64,000 nt of DNA from Streptacidiphilus sp. PB12-B1b. Lineage in GTDB: Bacteria; Actinomycetota; Actinomycetes; Streptomycetales; Streptomycetaceae. The notes beneath the pieces are model-generated. The model did no database searches. It had not been told where the DNA came from and worked only from the letters and a program-made list of their open reading frames with translations. The stretch is from positions 6,634,001-6,698,000 of the forward strand of contig NZ_CP048405.1 in assembly GCF_014084125.1 (NCBI RefSeq). Reading direction: 5' to 3'. Below, in pieces: positions 11,036-19,435 of the stretch. Each line of letters opens with the position of its first letter. Positions within the stretch are counted from its first letter, which is position 1. A program made the position numbers and the translations under genes.

Positions 11036-12274
11036 ATGACCGTCGTCGAGATTCCCGGCTCGAAGTCCATCACCGCGCGGGCGCTGTTCCTCGCGGCCGC
11101 CGCCGAGGGCACCACCGTGCTGCACCGGCCCCTGCTCTCCGATGACAGCGAGGGGTTCGCCGAGGGGCTGACCACCCTCGGCTACCGGCTGGACCGGCAG
11201 CCCGGCGTCTGGACCGTCGAGGGGCGGCCCGGCGGCCCGGCCGTCGCCGAGGCCGACGTCTTCTGCCGGGACGGCGCCACCACCGCCCGGTTCCTGCCCG
11301 CTCTGGCCGCCGCCGGGCACGGCACCTTCCGCTTCGACGCCTCCGAGCAGATGCGCCGGCGTCCGCTCGGCCCGCTCACCACGGCCCTGCGCGGGCTGGG
11401 CGTGGACCTCACCCATGACCGGGCCGAGGGGCACCACCCGCTGACGGTGCGCGCCGACGGCGTCAAGGGCGGGGCGCTGACCCTGGACGCCGGGCTGTCC
11501 TCGCAGTTCCTGACCGCGCTGCTGCTGCTGGGCCCGCTCACCGCCGAGGGCCTGGAGATCACCGTCTCCGACCTGGTCTCCGTGCCGTACGTGGAGATGA
11601 CGCTGGCCATGATGCGGCGCTTCGGCAACGACGCCCGCCGCACCGGCGACACCTTCCACGTACCGGCCACGCCGTACCGGGCGGTGGAGTACCTGGTCGA
11701 GCCGGACGCCTCCACCGCCGGCTACGTACTGGCCGCCGCCGCGCTGACCGGGCGCACGGTCACGGTGCCGGGCCTGGGCTCGGAGTCGCTCCAGGGCGAC
11801 CTGCGCTTCGCCGAGGTGCTGCGGCGGATGGGCGCCGAGGTCAGCCTCACGCCGGACTCGGTGACCGTCACCGGCCCGGAGCGGCTGCGCGGCATCACCG
11901 TGAACATGCGCGACATCTCCGACACCGTCCCGACGCTGGCCGCCATCGCGCCGTTCGCGGACGGCCCGGTGCGGATCGAGGACGTCTACAACACCCGGGT
12001 CAAGGAGTGCGACCGGCTGGCGGCCTGCGAGAAGAACCTGCGGGCCATGGGCGTGCCGGTGGCCACCGGGCGCGACTGGATCGAGATCCGGCCGGCCCGG
12101 CCGCGCCCGGCGCACATCGCCTGCCACGGCGACCACCGGATCGCCATGTCCTTCAGCATCGCCGGGCTGCGCACCGAGGGCGGGGTGACCCTGGACGACC
12201 CGGGCTGCGTGCGAAAGACCTTCCCCGGCTTCCATCGGGCGCTGGCCGCGCTGCGCGCCGACTGGGGCGTCTGA
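11036..12274 (+). CDS. EPSP synthase-like enolpyruvyl transferase (AroA family)
   Basis: This 412-residue member of the EPSP synthase/MurA family has the substrate signature PGSKSITARA at the N-terminus, LSSQFLTALLL in the middle, a catalytic Asp in DISDTVPTLAAIAPFA, RVKECDRLAA and GDHRIAMSF. In place of the usual (N/L)AGT loop it has CRDGATTARF, with Ala81 at the position of Escherichia coli Gly96. Loss of that glycine is known to weaken glyphosate binding in this family. The enzyme would form 5-enolpyruvylshikimate-3-phosphate, but the divergence and the glycogen-gene setting leave room for a specialised paralog. It starts at ATG 11036 without a ribosome site, behind a -10-like hexamer. Whether it is the only aroA in the genome cannot be judged here. 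Confidence 0.85.
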   Translation: MTVVEIPGSKSITARALFLAAAAEGTTVLHRPLLSDDSEGFAEGLTTLGYRLDRQPGVWTVEGRPGGPAVAEADVFCRDGATTARFLPALAAAGHGTFRFDASEQMRRRPLGPLTTALRGLGVDLTHDRAEGHHPLTVRADGVKGGALTLDAGLSSQFLTALLLLGPLTAEGLEITVSDLVSVPYVEMTLAMMRRFGNDARRTGDTFHVPATPYRAVEYLVEPDASTAGYVLAAAALTGRTVTVPGLGSESLQGDLRFAEVLRRMGAEVSLTPDSVTVTGPERLRGITVNMRDISDTVPTLAAIAPFADGPVRIEDVYNTRVKECDRLAACEKNLRAMGVPVATGRDWIEIRPARPRPAHIACHGDHRIAMSFSIAGLRTEGGVTLDDPGCVRKTFPGFHRALAALRADWGV

Positions 12275-12293
12275 CCGGGCCGGACGCGGCGCG

Positions 12294-12974
12294 TCAGGCG
12301 GGCGTGCCCGCGCGCCGGGCGATGTGGCCGGGGACGGCCGCCCCGGGCGGCAGCACCGGGTCGGGGACGGGCGCGCCCCAGCTGCTGACCAGCGGCAACT
12401 CCCCGGCCCACAGCCCCAGCTCGCCGTCCGGGCCGTCACCGTCCTCCGGCGGCCCGGCACTTGCCTTGACCGACGCCTCGTCCAGGGTGAGCGCCAGCAG
12501 CACGGTCGCGGCCAGCTCCTTGCGGTTGGGCTGCCGGGCGTAGCCCCACTGCCCGGGGGCGGCCTGCTCGGACAGCACCCGCAGCCCCTCCAGCTTCTCC
12601 TCCGGGTCGGTCACCACCCGCGGGACGCCGTAGACCATCGCGCAGCGGTAGTTGACCCCGTGTTCGAACACCGAGCGGGCCAGGACCAGGCCGTCGACAT
12701 GGGTGACGGTGACGCAGACGGTGGCCCCCGGGTCGGCGGCCAGGCTGCGGCTGGCGACCGACCCGTGCAGGTAGAGGGTGTCGGCGGTGGCTCCGTACAC
12801 GGTCGGGACGACCATCGGCACGCCGTCGACGACCACGCCCAGGTGGCAGATGAAGCCGGCGGCGAGGACCGCGTCCAGATCGGCCCGCTCGATGCTGCCG
12901 TTCTCGCGCATCCGGCGGTGCGCGGTCCGTTCGGTGACCGCGAGTCGGGCCGGTTCGCCCTGGGTTGTGTCCAT
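12294..12974 (-). CDS. pyridoxamine 5'-phosphate oxidase-fold flavoprotein
   Basis: A 226-residue protein of the split-barrel, FMN-binding superfamily that also includes NimA-type proteins. The segments GFICHLGVVVDGVPMVVPT, LYLHGSVASRS and YRCAMVYGVPRVV fit the barrel, and QWGYARQPNRKEL fits the C-terminal part of the family. It is probably a cytoplasmic FMN- or F420-dependent reductase or binder; the substrate cannot be told. ATG 12974 was chosen because AAGGA lies 8 nt upstream; a TTG at 12995 would add seven residues. It converges on the EPSP-synthase-like gene, with only 19 bp between the stop codons. The C-terminal third is Pro/Gly-rich and poorly conserved in character. Confidence 0.8.
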   Translation of the reverse strand: MDTTQGEPARLAVTERTAHRRMRENGSIERADLDAVLAAGFICHLGVVVDGVPMVVPTVYGATADTLYLHGSVASRSLAADPGATVCVTVTHVDGLVLARSVFEHGVNYRCAMVYGVPRVVTDPEEKLEGLRVLSEQAAPGQWGYARQPNRKELAATVLLALTLDEASVKASAGPPEDGDGPDGELGLWAGELPLVSSWGAPVPDPVLPPGAAVPGHIARRAGTPA

Positions 12975-13364
12975 CTTCTCGTCCTTAGACTTCAACGAAA
13001 TCAGTTGCTGATCAACGATCGTGGCATGGAATCCGTGGAATTAACAGACTATCCGACGAATTCCGCCAAGCCATTGCCAGCAGTGCGGTCAGACGGCACT
13101 ATGTGGCACACATTGACACCAGTGGTGCCGAAGCGGCGATCCCGTCTCCCGAAACCCTTATGTCACATGCCCGTTGCATGACTGCCCGTGAATCATTCAC
13201 GTGAGCGAATATTCAGATAAGCAAACATTCGCGCGCCTGAACATTCCCGCACGCTCCCGCACCACGATGCACCCGCACGTCCCCGCACGCACCCCGCCCC
13301 GAGGGCTCCCCTGTCGCGCCCCACGCGCTGCACCCCCGGCGGTGGCCCCCGGAGAGGCACCACC
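12975..13364. other. 390-bp divergent region between the flavoprotein and permease genes
   Basis: This stretch is richer in A/T than its surroundings and must contain start signals for both genes. An imperfect dyad centred on CACGTG, with arms GAAT/ATTC, spans 13190-13214, followed by further ATTC-containing stretches to about 13250. It could be an operator, but the symmetry is partial. GGAGAGG lies a few bases before the permease TTG. No small gene was found. Confidence 0.4.
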
Positions 13365-14870
13365 TTGAGCAACGACATACCTGTCGAAGGCCGGACGTCC
13401 GGCCTGCGGGCCAATGCCCTCGGCGGCTTCGACACCGTCGTCATGGCCCTGGCGGGCAGCGCCCCCGCATACTCACTGGCCTCCACCACCGCCGTCCTGG
13501 TCGGCGCCGCCGGACTGGTCAGCCCCGCCGCCCTGCTGTGGTGCGCGATCCCCATGCTCGGCATCGCCTGGGCCTTCAACTACCTGGGCCGCCTGGACGT
13601 CAACGCCGGCGCCAGCTACTCCTGGGTCGGCCGGGCGCTGCACCCCTCACTGGGCTTCCTGGCCGGCTGGTCCCTGGTGGTCTCCGCGACCATCTTCATG
13701 GTGGCCGGCTCGCTGCCCGCCGGGCAGTACACCCTCTCGCTGTTCAACAGCGGCTGGGCCGACAACACCTGGGCCTCGATCGGCGTCGGCGCCGTCGCCT
13801 TCCTGATCATGGCGCTGCTGGTGCTGATCGGCATCCGGATCACCACCCACGCCCAGTGGATCATGACCGGGGTCGAGGTCGTCATCCTGGTGGTCTTCGG
13901 CATCGGCGCGCTGATCCACGGCGGCAGCGCGGCGGTCTTCTCCTGGTCCTGGCTGTGGGGCTTCGGCCACTTCGGCGGCGTCAGCGGCTTCGCCACCGCC
14001 GCGCTGGTCGCCGCCTTCTACTTCTGGGGCTGGGACGTCACCGCCAACCTCAGCGAGGAGACCAGCAACAGCAAGCGCAACTCCGGCCTCGGCGGCCTGG
14101 TCGGCGTCATCGGCGTCTTCGCGCTGTTCGAGATCGTCACCATCGCGGTGAACCTGATCATCAGCCAGAAGGACATCGCCGACCCCAACTCCGCGCCGCT
14201 GCTGACCACCCTGGGCAACACCGTGTGGCCGGGCGCGGGCGGCAAGATCATGGTGCTCGCGGTGGTGCTCTCCACCATCGCCACCCTGGAGACCACGCTG
14301 ATCCAGGTCTCCCGCTCGCTGTTCGCCATGGGCCGCGACCGGACCATCCCGGCCATCTTCGGCAAGTCCCACTCCCGTTGGCAGACCCCGTGGTTCGCCA
14401 TCGCCGTGGTCGTGGCGGTCTCCCTGGTCCTCTTCGTCACCTCGCAGAAGCTGGGCTCGGTCGGCAACATCATGACCGACGCGATCGACGCCATCGGCCT
14501 GCAGATCGCGGTCTACTACGCGCTGGCCGGCATCGCCGTCGTGGTCGCCTACCGCAAGCTGGTGCTCAAGTCCTTCTCCAACGCGATCTTCGTCGGGCTG
14601 TGGCCGCTGGCCGGCGCCGTCTTCATGGCCTTCCTGTTCGTCGAGAACTGCATGTCCCTGGACGCCACCACCATCGCCATCGGCCTGGGCGCGCTCGCGC
14701 TGGGCCTGATCCCGATGGCCTGGTACTGGGCCAGCGGCAGCGAGTACTACCGCACCGGGACCGTCCGGCTGGACGCGACCTCGTCCGACGAGGTGGACGC
14801 CCTCTACGGCGAGAGCACCCTGGCCACCGCCTCCACAGGTCCGGCCGATACCCTCGCAACGGATATCTGA
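13365..14870 (+). CDS. APC-family amino-acid permease
   Basis: A 501-residue integral membrane protein of the amino acid-polyamine-organocation superfamily. The N-terminus has the typical substrate-binding region GFDTVVMALAGSAPAYSLAS in helix 1. About twelve hydrophobic helices follow, with the loop NLSEETSNSKRN in the middle and RSLFAMGRDRTIPAIFGK, the conserved cytoplasmic stretch, in the second half. It probably imports an amino acid or amine by proton symport; the substrate is not evident. The TTG start at 13365 is supported by GGAGAGG 8 nt upstream. The C-terminal 35 residues are hydrophilic and cytoplasmic. A stem-loop lies 22 bp after the stop. Confidence 0.88.
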   Translation: MSNDIPVEGRTSGLRANALGGFDTVVMALAGSAPAYSLASTTAVLVGAAGLVSPAALLWCAIPMLGIAWAFNYLGRLDVNAGASYSWVGRALHPSLGFLAGWSLVVSATIFMVAGSLPAGQYTLSLFNSGWADNTWASIGVGAVAFLIMALLVLIGIRITTHAQWIMTGVEVVILVVFGIGALIHGGSAAVFSWSWLWGFGHFGGVSGFATAALVAAFYFWGWDVTANLSEETSNSKRNSGLGGLVGVIGVFALFEIVTIAVNLIISQKDIADPNSAPLLTTLGNTVWPGAGGKIMVLAVVLSTIATLETTLIQVSRSLFAMGRDRTIPAIFGKSHSRWQTPWFAIAVVVAVSLVLFVTSQKLGSVGNIMTDAIDAIGLQIAVYYALAGIAVVVAYRKLVLKSFSNAIFVGLWPLAGAVFMAFLFVENCMSLDATTIAIGLGALALGLIPMAWYWASGSEYYRTGTVRLDATSSDEVDALYGESTLATASTGPADTLATDI

Positions 14871-14891
14871 CTGATCGACAACTCCCTTGCC

Positions 14892-14933
14892 GCGGATGCC
14901 GGTCGGTTCCTCGTGAACCGGTCCGGCATCCGC
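14892..14933 (+). terminator. stem-loop after the permease gene
   Basis: Arms GCGGATGCCGG and CCGGCATCCGC (11 bp) continue, after a small bulge, into CGGTTC/GAACCG around the loop CTCGT. There is no T-run, as is usual for actinobacterial terminators. It lies just after the permease stop. Confidence 0.65.
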
Positions 14934-14964
14934 CCGTTCCGTTCACCGCAGGGATGAACAGCCG

Positions 14965-14988
14965 GTGGGCGTCCGCGCGGACGCCCAC
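14965..14988. repeat. perfect 24-bp palindrome
   Basis: GTGGGCGTCCGC followed directly by GCGGACGCCCAC, a perfect inverted repeat without spacer. It lies between the permease stem-loop and the next gene (ATG 15033). With no loop it suits a protein-binding dyad better than an RNA hairpin, although a second terminator is possible. Confidence 0.5.
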
Positions 14989-15032
14989 CACTCCGCCGAC
15001 TCTCCCGCCCCAGACCGAGAGTGGTCACCCTC

Positions 15033-16007
15033 ATGGCCAGAGCACGACGACGCGTCACCGCCCCACGGTTCGACCCCACCTTCGGCGACCACGCCCTCGC
15101 CACCGCCCGGCAGGACCTCGTCGTGGGTCGCTGGCAGGGCGCCCGCGACCTGCTCCGCGACACCGGCCGGGACTGGGACCGGCGCACCCACCGGATGCGC
15201 CTGCTCGCCGACACCGCCGCCGGGATCCGCACCGTGGAGACCTGGCAGGCCGCCGACCCCGGCAACCCGGACGCCCTGGTCCTGCGCGCCGAGACCGAGG
15301 TCATGCGGATCTTCGCCGCCGTCAGCGAGCAGACCCGGACCAACGGCGCCCCGCCCGCCCCCTCCCAGGACGCCGTCGACCGGACGCACCTGGACCGGGC
15401 CGCCCGGATCTGCCTGCAGGCCGCCGAGAAGCACCCCGCCGACCCGGTGCCCTGGGTGTCGCTGATGACCCTGGCCCGGCTCTACGGCCACGGGCACCCG
15501 CACGTCTGGCACTGGTGGCGCGAGCTCCAGGCCCGCGACGCCTACAGCCGCGAGGGCCACCACCAGGTGCTGCGCCACCTCTCCGCGCGCTGGCACGGCT
15601 CGCACGGCGAGATGTACAACTTCGCCCGCGACAGCGCCGCCTTCGCCCCGGTCGGCTCGCCGCTGGCCGCGCTCACCCAGACCGCCCGGTCCGAGCACTA
15701 CCGGCACCGGGTCACCGTCGAGGGCCCCACCGCCGTCGGCCTGACCTACCACTGGACGCACGAGGTCGCCGTCCAGGCGCTGCACTCCACCATGCGCGAC
15801 TGGATAGCCCACCGCAACGGCATGGAGTACGCCCAGGACGTCGCCGACCTCAACACGGTGCTGCACGCCCTGATCTTCGCGGGCATGCGGGACGAAGCCC
15901 GCGAGGTCAACCGCCAACTGGGCGACCGGCCCACCCGGGTGCCCTGGTCCTACTCGGGCGATCCGGAGGGCCTCTTCGACCACTGGCGGTCGCAGCTCAG
16001 CGGCTGA
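15033..16007 (+). CDS. conserved hypothetical protein, probably helical-repeat
   Basis: I do not recognise a defined family. The 324-residue product is soluble, with no signal peptide or membrane segment. It is rich in Arg, Trp and His and mainly helical. Stretches such as ARQDLVVGRWQGARDLL, DPGNPDALVLRAETEVMRIF and HPADPVPWVSLMTLARL read like degenerate tetratricopeptide helices, suggesting a scaffold or binding role rather than a catalytic one; this is inference. ATG 15033 is taken as the start; a GTG at 15021 is four codons upstream, and neither has a good ribosome site. Codon use is typical of the genome. It ends 80 bp before pta, whose -10-like TAGGCT (16015-16020) suggests independent transcription of that gene. 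Confidence 0.7.
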   Translation: MARARRRVTAPRFDPTFGDHALATARQDLVVGRWQGARDLLRDTGRDWDRRTHRMRLLADTAAGIRTVETWQAADPGNPDALVLRAETEVMRIFAAVSEQTRTNGAPPAPSQDAVDRTHLDRAARICLQAAEKHPADPVPWVSLMTLARLYGHGHPHVWHWWRELQARDAYSREGHHQVLRHLSARWHGSHGEMYNFARDSAAFAPVGSPLAALTQTARSEHYRHRVTVEGPTAVGLTYHWTHEVAVQALHSTMRDWIAHRNGMEYAQDVADLNTVLHALIFAGMRDEAREVNRQLGDRPTRVPWSYSGDPEGLFDHWRSQLSG

Positions 16008-16087
16008 GCGCGGGTAGGCTCGTGGAGCGGGACCGTCTCCGCGCCGGTCCGCCCCACCACTGGCCTGGCAAGGAACGGAGTGCCCCC

Positions 16088-18214
16088 GTGGCGCGCAGCG
16101 TGTACGTGACCGGGATAGGCCGGGGGGACGGCCGGCAGGCCGTCGAACTCGGCGTCATGGAGTTGCTGACCCGGCAGGTCGACCGGGTGGGGGTGTTCCG
16201 CCCGCTGACGCACCACCGCACCGACCACGTGGTGGAGCTGCTGCGCGGCCGCTACCGCCTGGAGCTGCCCGCCGAGGAGCTGTACGGGCTGGACTACGAG
16301 GAGGCCGCCGCCCTGCAGGCGGAGCGCGGCCCGGACGAGCTGATCGGCCTGCTGGTGGACCGCTTCCGGCAGCTGGAGCAGCAGTGCCAGGCGGTCCTGG
16401 TGCTCGGCACCGACTTCGCCGGCACCAACATCCCGGACGAGCTGGCGGTCAACGCCCGGCTGGCCAACGAGTTCGGCGCCTGGGTGCTGCCGGTCGTCGG
16501 CGGCCACCGGGAGGGCGCCGACACCGTCGTCGCCGAGGTCCGCAACGCCCACCGCGCCTACAGCGACCTGGGCTGCAACATCCTGGCCATGATCGCCAAC
16601 CGGGTTCCGGGCCGGGACAAGCAGGAGGTCCAGCGGCGACTGGCCACCCGTCCGGACGTACCCGTGTACGTGATCCCGGACGAGCCCGCGCTGTCCGCGC
16701 CCACCGTCACCCAGGTGGTCGAGACGACCGGCGCCGAGGTGCTGCTCGGCGACGCCGCCGGGCTGGCCCGGGACGTGCGCCAGTTCATCTTCGGCGGGGC
16801 CATGCTGCCCAACTTCCTCGGCGCGATCGAGGAGGGCGCCCTGGTGATCACCCCCGGCGACCGGGCCGACCTGCTGATCGGCTCGCTGGCGGCGCACGCG
16901 GCCGGCTCGCCGCCGATCGCCGGCGTGCTGCTGACCATGGGCGAGACCCCCGGCCCGGACGTGATGCGGCTGGCCTCCCGGCTCGCCCCGGGGACGCCGG
17001 TGGCCGTCGTCCCGGCGGGCAGCTTCCCCACCGCCACCGCGCTGTCCACCCTGGAGGGCCGGCTCACCGCCGCCGGGCCGCGCAAGGCCGAGACCGCGCT
17101 CGGCCTGTTCGAGCTGCACGTCGACACCGCCGAGCTGACCAGCCGGATCGAGCTCAGCCGCTCGGAGCGGGTGACCCCGATGATGTTCGAGCACGAGCTG
17201 CTGGAACGCGCCCGGGGCTCGGCGCTGCGGGAGGTGGTGCTGCCGGAGGGCACCGAGGAGCGGGTGCTGCGGGCGGCGGAGGTGCTGCTGCGCCGCAACG
17301 TCTGCCACCTCACCCTGCTCGGCGACGAGGCCGCGGTGCGGCGGCGGGTCGCCGAGCTGGGCCTGGACCTCGGCCTGGACGCCCCGGAGACCGGCCGGGC
17401 CCGCGCCCGGGTGGTGGACCCGGCCGCCTCCCCGCTGCGGGACCGCTTCGCCGAGCTGTACGCGGAGATCCGCAGGCACAAGGGCATGACCCTGGAGGCC
17501 GCGCACGACGTGGTCGCGGACGCCAGCTACTTCGGCACCATGATGGTGCAGGAGGGCATCGCCGACGGCATGGTCAGCGGGGCGGTGCACTCCACCGCCG
17601 CGACCATCCGCCCGGCCTTCGAGATCATTCGGACCTCGCCCGGCGCGGCCGTGGTCTCCTCGGTCTTCTTCATGTGCCTGGCCGACCAGGTGCTGGTCTA
17701 CGGCGACTGCGCGGTCAACCGCGATCCGGACGCCGAGCAGCTGGCCGACATCGCCGTGCAGTCCGCCGACACCGCCGCCCGCTTCGGGGTGGAGCCCCGG
17801 GTGGCCATGCTGTCGTACTCGACCGGGGACTCCGGCAGCGGCGCCGACGTGGACAAGGTCCGCAAGGCCACCGAGCTGGTCCGCGCCATGCGGCCGGAGC
17901 TGCTGGTCGAGGGCCCGATCCAGTACGACGCGGCGGTGGAGCCCGCGGTGGCCGCCACCAAGCTGCCGGGCTCGCCGGTGGCCGGGCGGGCCACCGTGCT
18001 GATCTTCCCGGACCTGAACACCGGCAACAACACCTACAAGGCCGTGCAGCGTTCGGCCGGGGCGGTAGCCGTCGGCCCGGTCCTCCAGGGCCTGCGCAAA
18101 CCGGTGAACGACCTGTCCCGGGGCGCCCTGGTCCAGGACATCGTCAACACCGTGGCCATCACCGCCGTCCAGGCGCAGCAGGCCGCCGAGGACGCGGAAG
18201 GGGACCGGTCGTGA
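16088..18214 (+). CDS. pta: phosphate acetyltransferase
   Basis: Pta converts acetyl-CoA and phosphate to acetyl-phosphate and CoA. At 708 residues it is the long form. The N-terminal half is a P-loop-like BioD/DRTGG region (YVTGIGRGDGRQAVELG, VLGTDFAGTNIPDE, LIGSLAAHAAGSPPIAGVLL). The catalytic PTA domain starts near residue 360 (MMFEHELLERARGSALREVVLPEG) and carries VSGAVHSTAATIRPAFEIIR, MLSYSTGDSGSG and FPDLNTGNNTYKAVQRSA. GTG 16088 has AGGAACGGAG ending 7 nt upstream. Its last four bases (GTGA) overlap the ackA start, so the two acetate-overflow enzymes are translationally coupled. Confidence 0.96.
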   Translation: MARSVYVTGIGRGDGRQAVELGVMELLTRQVDRVGVFRPLTHHRTDHVVELLRGRYRLELPAEELYGLDYEEAAALQAERGPDELIGLLVDRFRQLEQQCQAVLVLGTDFAGTNIPDELAVNARLANEFGAWVLPVVGGHREGADTVVAEVRNAHRAYSDLGCNILAMIANRVPGRDKQEVQRRLATRPDVPVYVIPDEPALSAPTVTQVVETTGAEVLLGDAAGLARDVRQFIFGGAMLPNFLGAIEEGALVITPGDRADLLIGSLAAHAAGSPPIAGVLLTMGETPGPDVMRLASRLAPGTPVAVVPAGSFPTATALSTLEGRLTAAGPRKAETALGLFELHVDTAELTSRIELSRSERVTPMMFEHELLERARGSALREVVLPEGTEERVLRAAEVLLRRNVCHLTLLGDEAAVRRRVAELGLDLGLDAPETGRARARVVDPAASPLRDRFAELYAEIRRHKGMTLEAAHDVVADASYFGTMMVQEGIADGMVSGAVHSTAATIRPAFEIIRTSPGAAVVSSVFFMCLADQVLVYGDCAVNRDPDAEQLADIAVQSADTAARFGVEPRVAMLSYSTGDSGSGADVDKVRKATELVRAMRPELLVEGPIQYDAAVEPAVAATKLPGSPVAGRATVLIFPDLNTGNNTYKAVQRSAGAVAVGPVLQGLRKPVNDLSRGALVQDIVNTVAITAVQAQQAAEDAEGDRS

Positions 18215-19368
18215 CCGCCGCCACCCGGGTGCTCGTGCTCAACTCCGGCTCCTCCTCGGTCAAGTACCAGCTGATCGACATGGCCGACGGCAGCCGCCCG
18301 GCCTCCGGCATGGTGGAGCGGATCGGGGAACAGTCCTTCCCCGACCACGCCACCGCGCTCGCCGCCATCGCCGACGAGCTGGCCGGCAAGGGGGTGGGCC
18401 TGGACTCCCCGGCGCTCGCAGCCATCGGGCACCGCGTCGTCCACGGCGGTACGCGCTTCACCGCCCCCACCCTGATCACCGACCAGGTCCTGGACACCGT
18501 CCGCGAGCTGGTGCCGCTCGCGCCACTGCACAACCCGGCCAACATCACCGGCATCGAGATCGCCCGCAAACTGCGGCCCGACCTGCCGCAGGTCGCGGTG
18601 TTCGACACCGCCTTCCACGCCACCATCCCGGAGTACGCCGCCCGCTATGCGATCGACTCCGAGACGGCGGACCGGTTCTCCGTCCGCCGGTACGGCTTCC
18701 ACGGCACATCACATCAGTACGTGTCCCGCCGTACCGCCGAACTCCTCGGCAAATCACCCGAATCGGTGAATGTGATTGTCTTTCACCTGGGCAACGGCGC
18801 CAGCGCCGCGGCCGTCGCGGGCGGGGTGTGCGTGGACACCTCGATGGGGCTGACCCCGCTGGAGGGCCTGGTCATGGGCACCCGCTCGGGCGATCTGGAC
18901 CCGGCCGTCCTGCTGCACCTGCACCGGGTCGGCGGGATGTCCGCCGACGAGATCGACGACCTGCTGAACCGGCGCAGCGGCATGCTGGGCCTGTGCGGCG
19001 ACAACGACATGCGCGAGGTGACCCGGCGCGTCCAGGCCGGTGACGAGCGGGCGCAGCTGGCCTTCGACATCTATGTGCACCGGCTGCGGAAGTACCTCGG
19101 CGGATACACGGCGGTGCTGGGCCGGGTGGACGCGGTGGTCTTCACCGCCGGGGTGGGCGAGAACTCCGCCGAGGTGCGGGCGGCGGCCACGGCCGGGCTG
19201 GACGCCTTCGGCATCGACCTCGATCCGGCGCTGAACGCGCTGCGGTCGAAGGCGCCGAGGCTGGTGTCCTCGCCGCTCTCACGCGTGGCGGTGGCCGTGG
19301 TGCCCACCGACGAGGAGCTGGAGATCGCCCGGCAGACCTTCTCCGTCATCTCCTCCGGCGACCGCTGA
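18211..19368 (+). CDS. ackA: acetate kinase
   Basis: AckA interconverts acetyl-phosphate plus ADP and acetate plus ATP, completing the Pta-AckA route. It has 385 residues. The ASKHA-fold motifs are present: VLNSGSSSVKYQL at the N-terminus, GHRVVHGG, VFDTAFHATIP, YGFHGTSHQYV, FHLGNGASAA, MGTRSGDLDPA and TAGVGENSAEVR. The start GTG 18211 lies inside the pta stop. The 67-bp gap to pyk holds no hairpin, so read-through into pyk is possible alongside a pyk promoter of its own. Confidence 0.97.
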   Translation: MTAATRVLVLNSGSSSVKYQLIDMADGSRPASGMVERIGEQSFPDHATALAAIADELAGKGVGLDSPALAAIGHRVVHGGTRFTAPTLITDQVLDTVRELVPLAPLHNPANITGIEIARKLRPDLPQVAVFDTAFHATIPEYAARYAIDSETADRFSVRRYGFHGTSHQYVSRRTAELLGKSPESVNVIVFHLGNGASAAAVAGGVCVDTSMGLTPLEGLVMGTRSGDLDPAVLLHLHRVGGMSADEIDDLLNRRSGMLGLCGDNDMREVTRRVQAGDERAQLAFDIYVHRLRKYLGGYTAVLGRVDAVVFTAGVGENSAEVRAAATAGLDAFGIDLDPALNALRSKAPRLVSSPLSRVAVAVVPTDEELEIARQTFSVISSGDR

Positions 19369-19435
19369 CCACCGGCCGTTCGGGCGTATCGGGTGCATTC
19401 CGCTCGAAAACGCAACCGAAAGGTAACCCGATAGA

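Noticed and set aside
6556-11175. A 1539-codon minus-strand open frame opposite pep2 and glgB, and a 1631-codon plus-strand frame over the same region
   Set aside because: Both contradict secure genes (maltokinase, branching enzyme) with intact catalytic motifs; their products are low-complexity.
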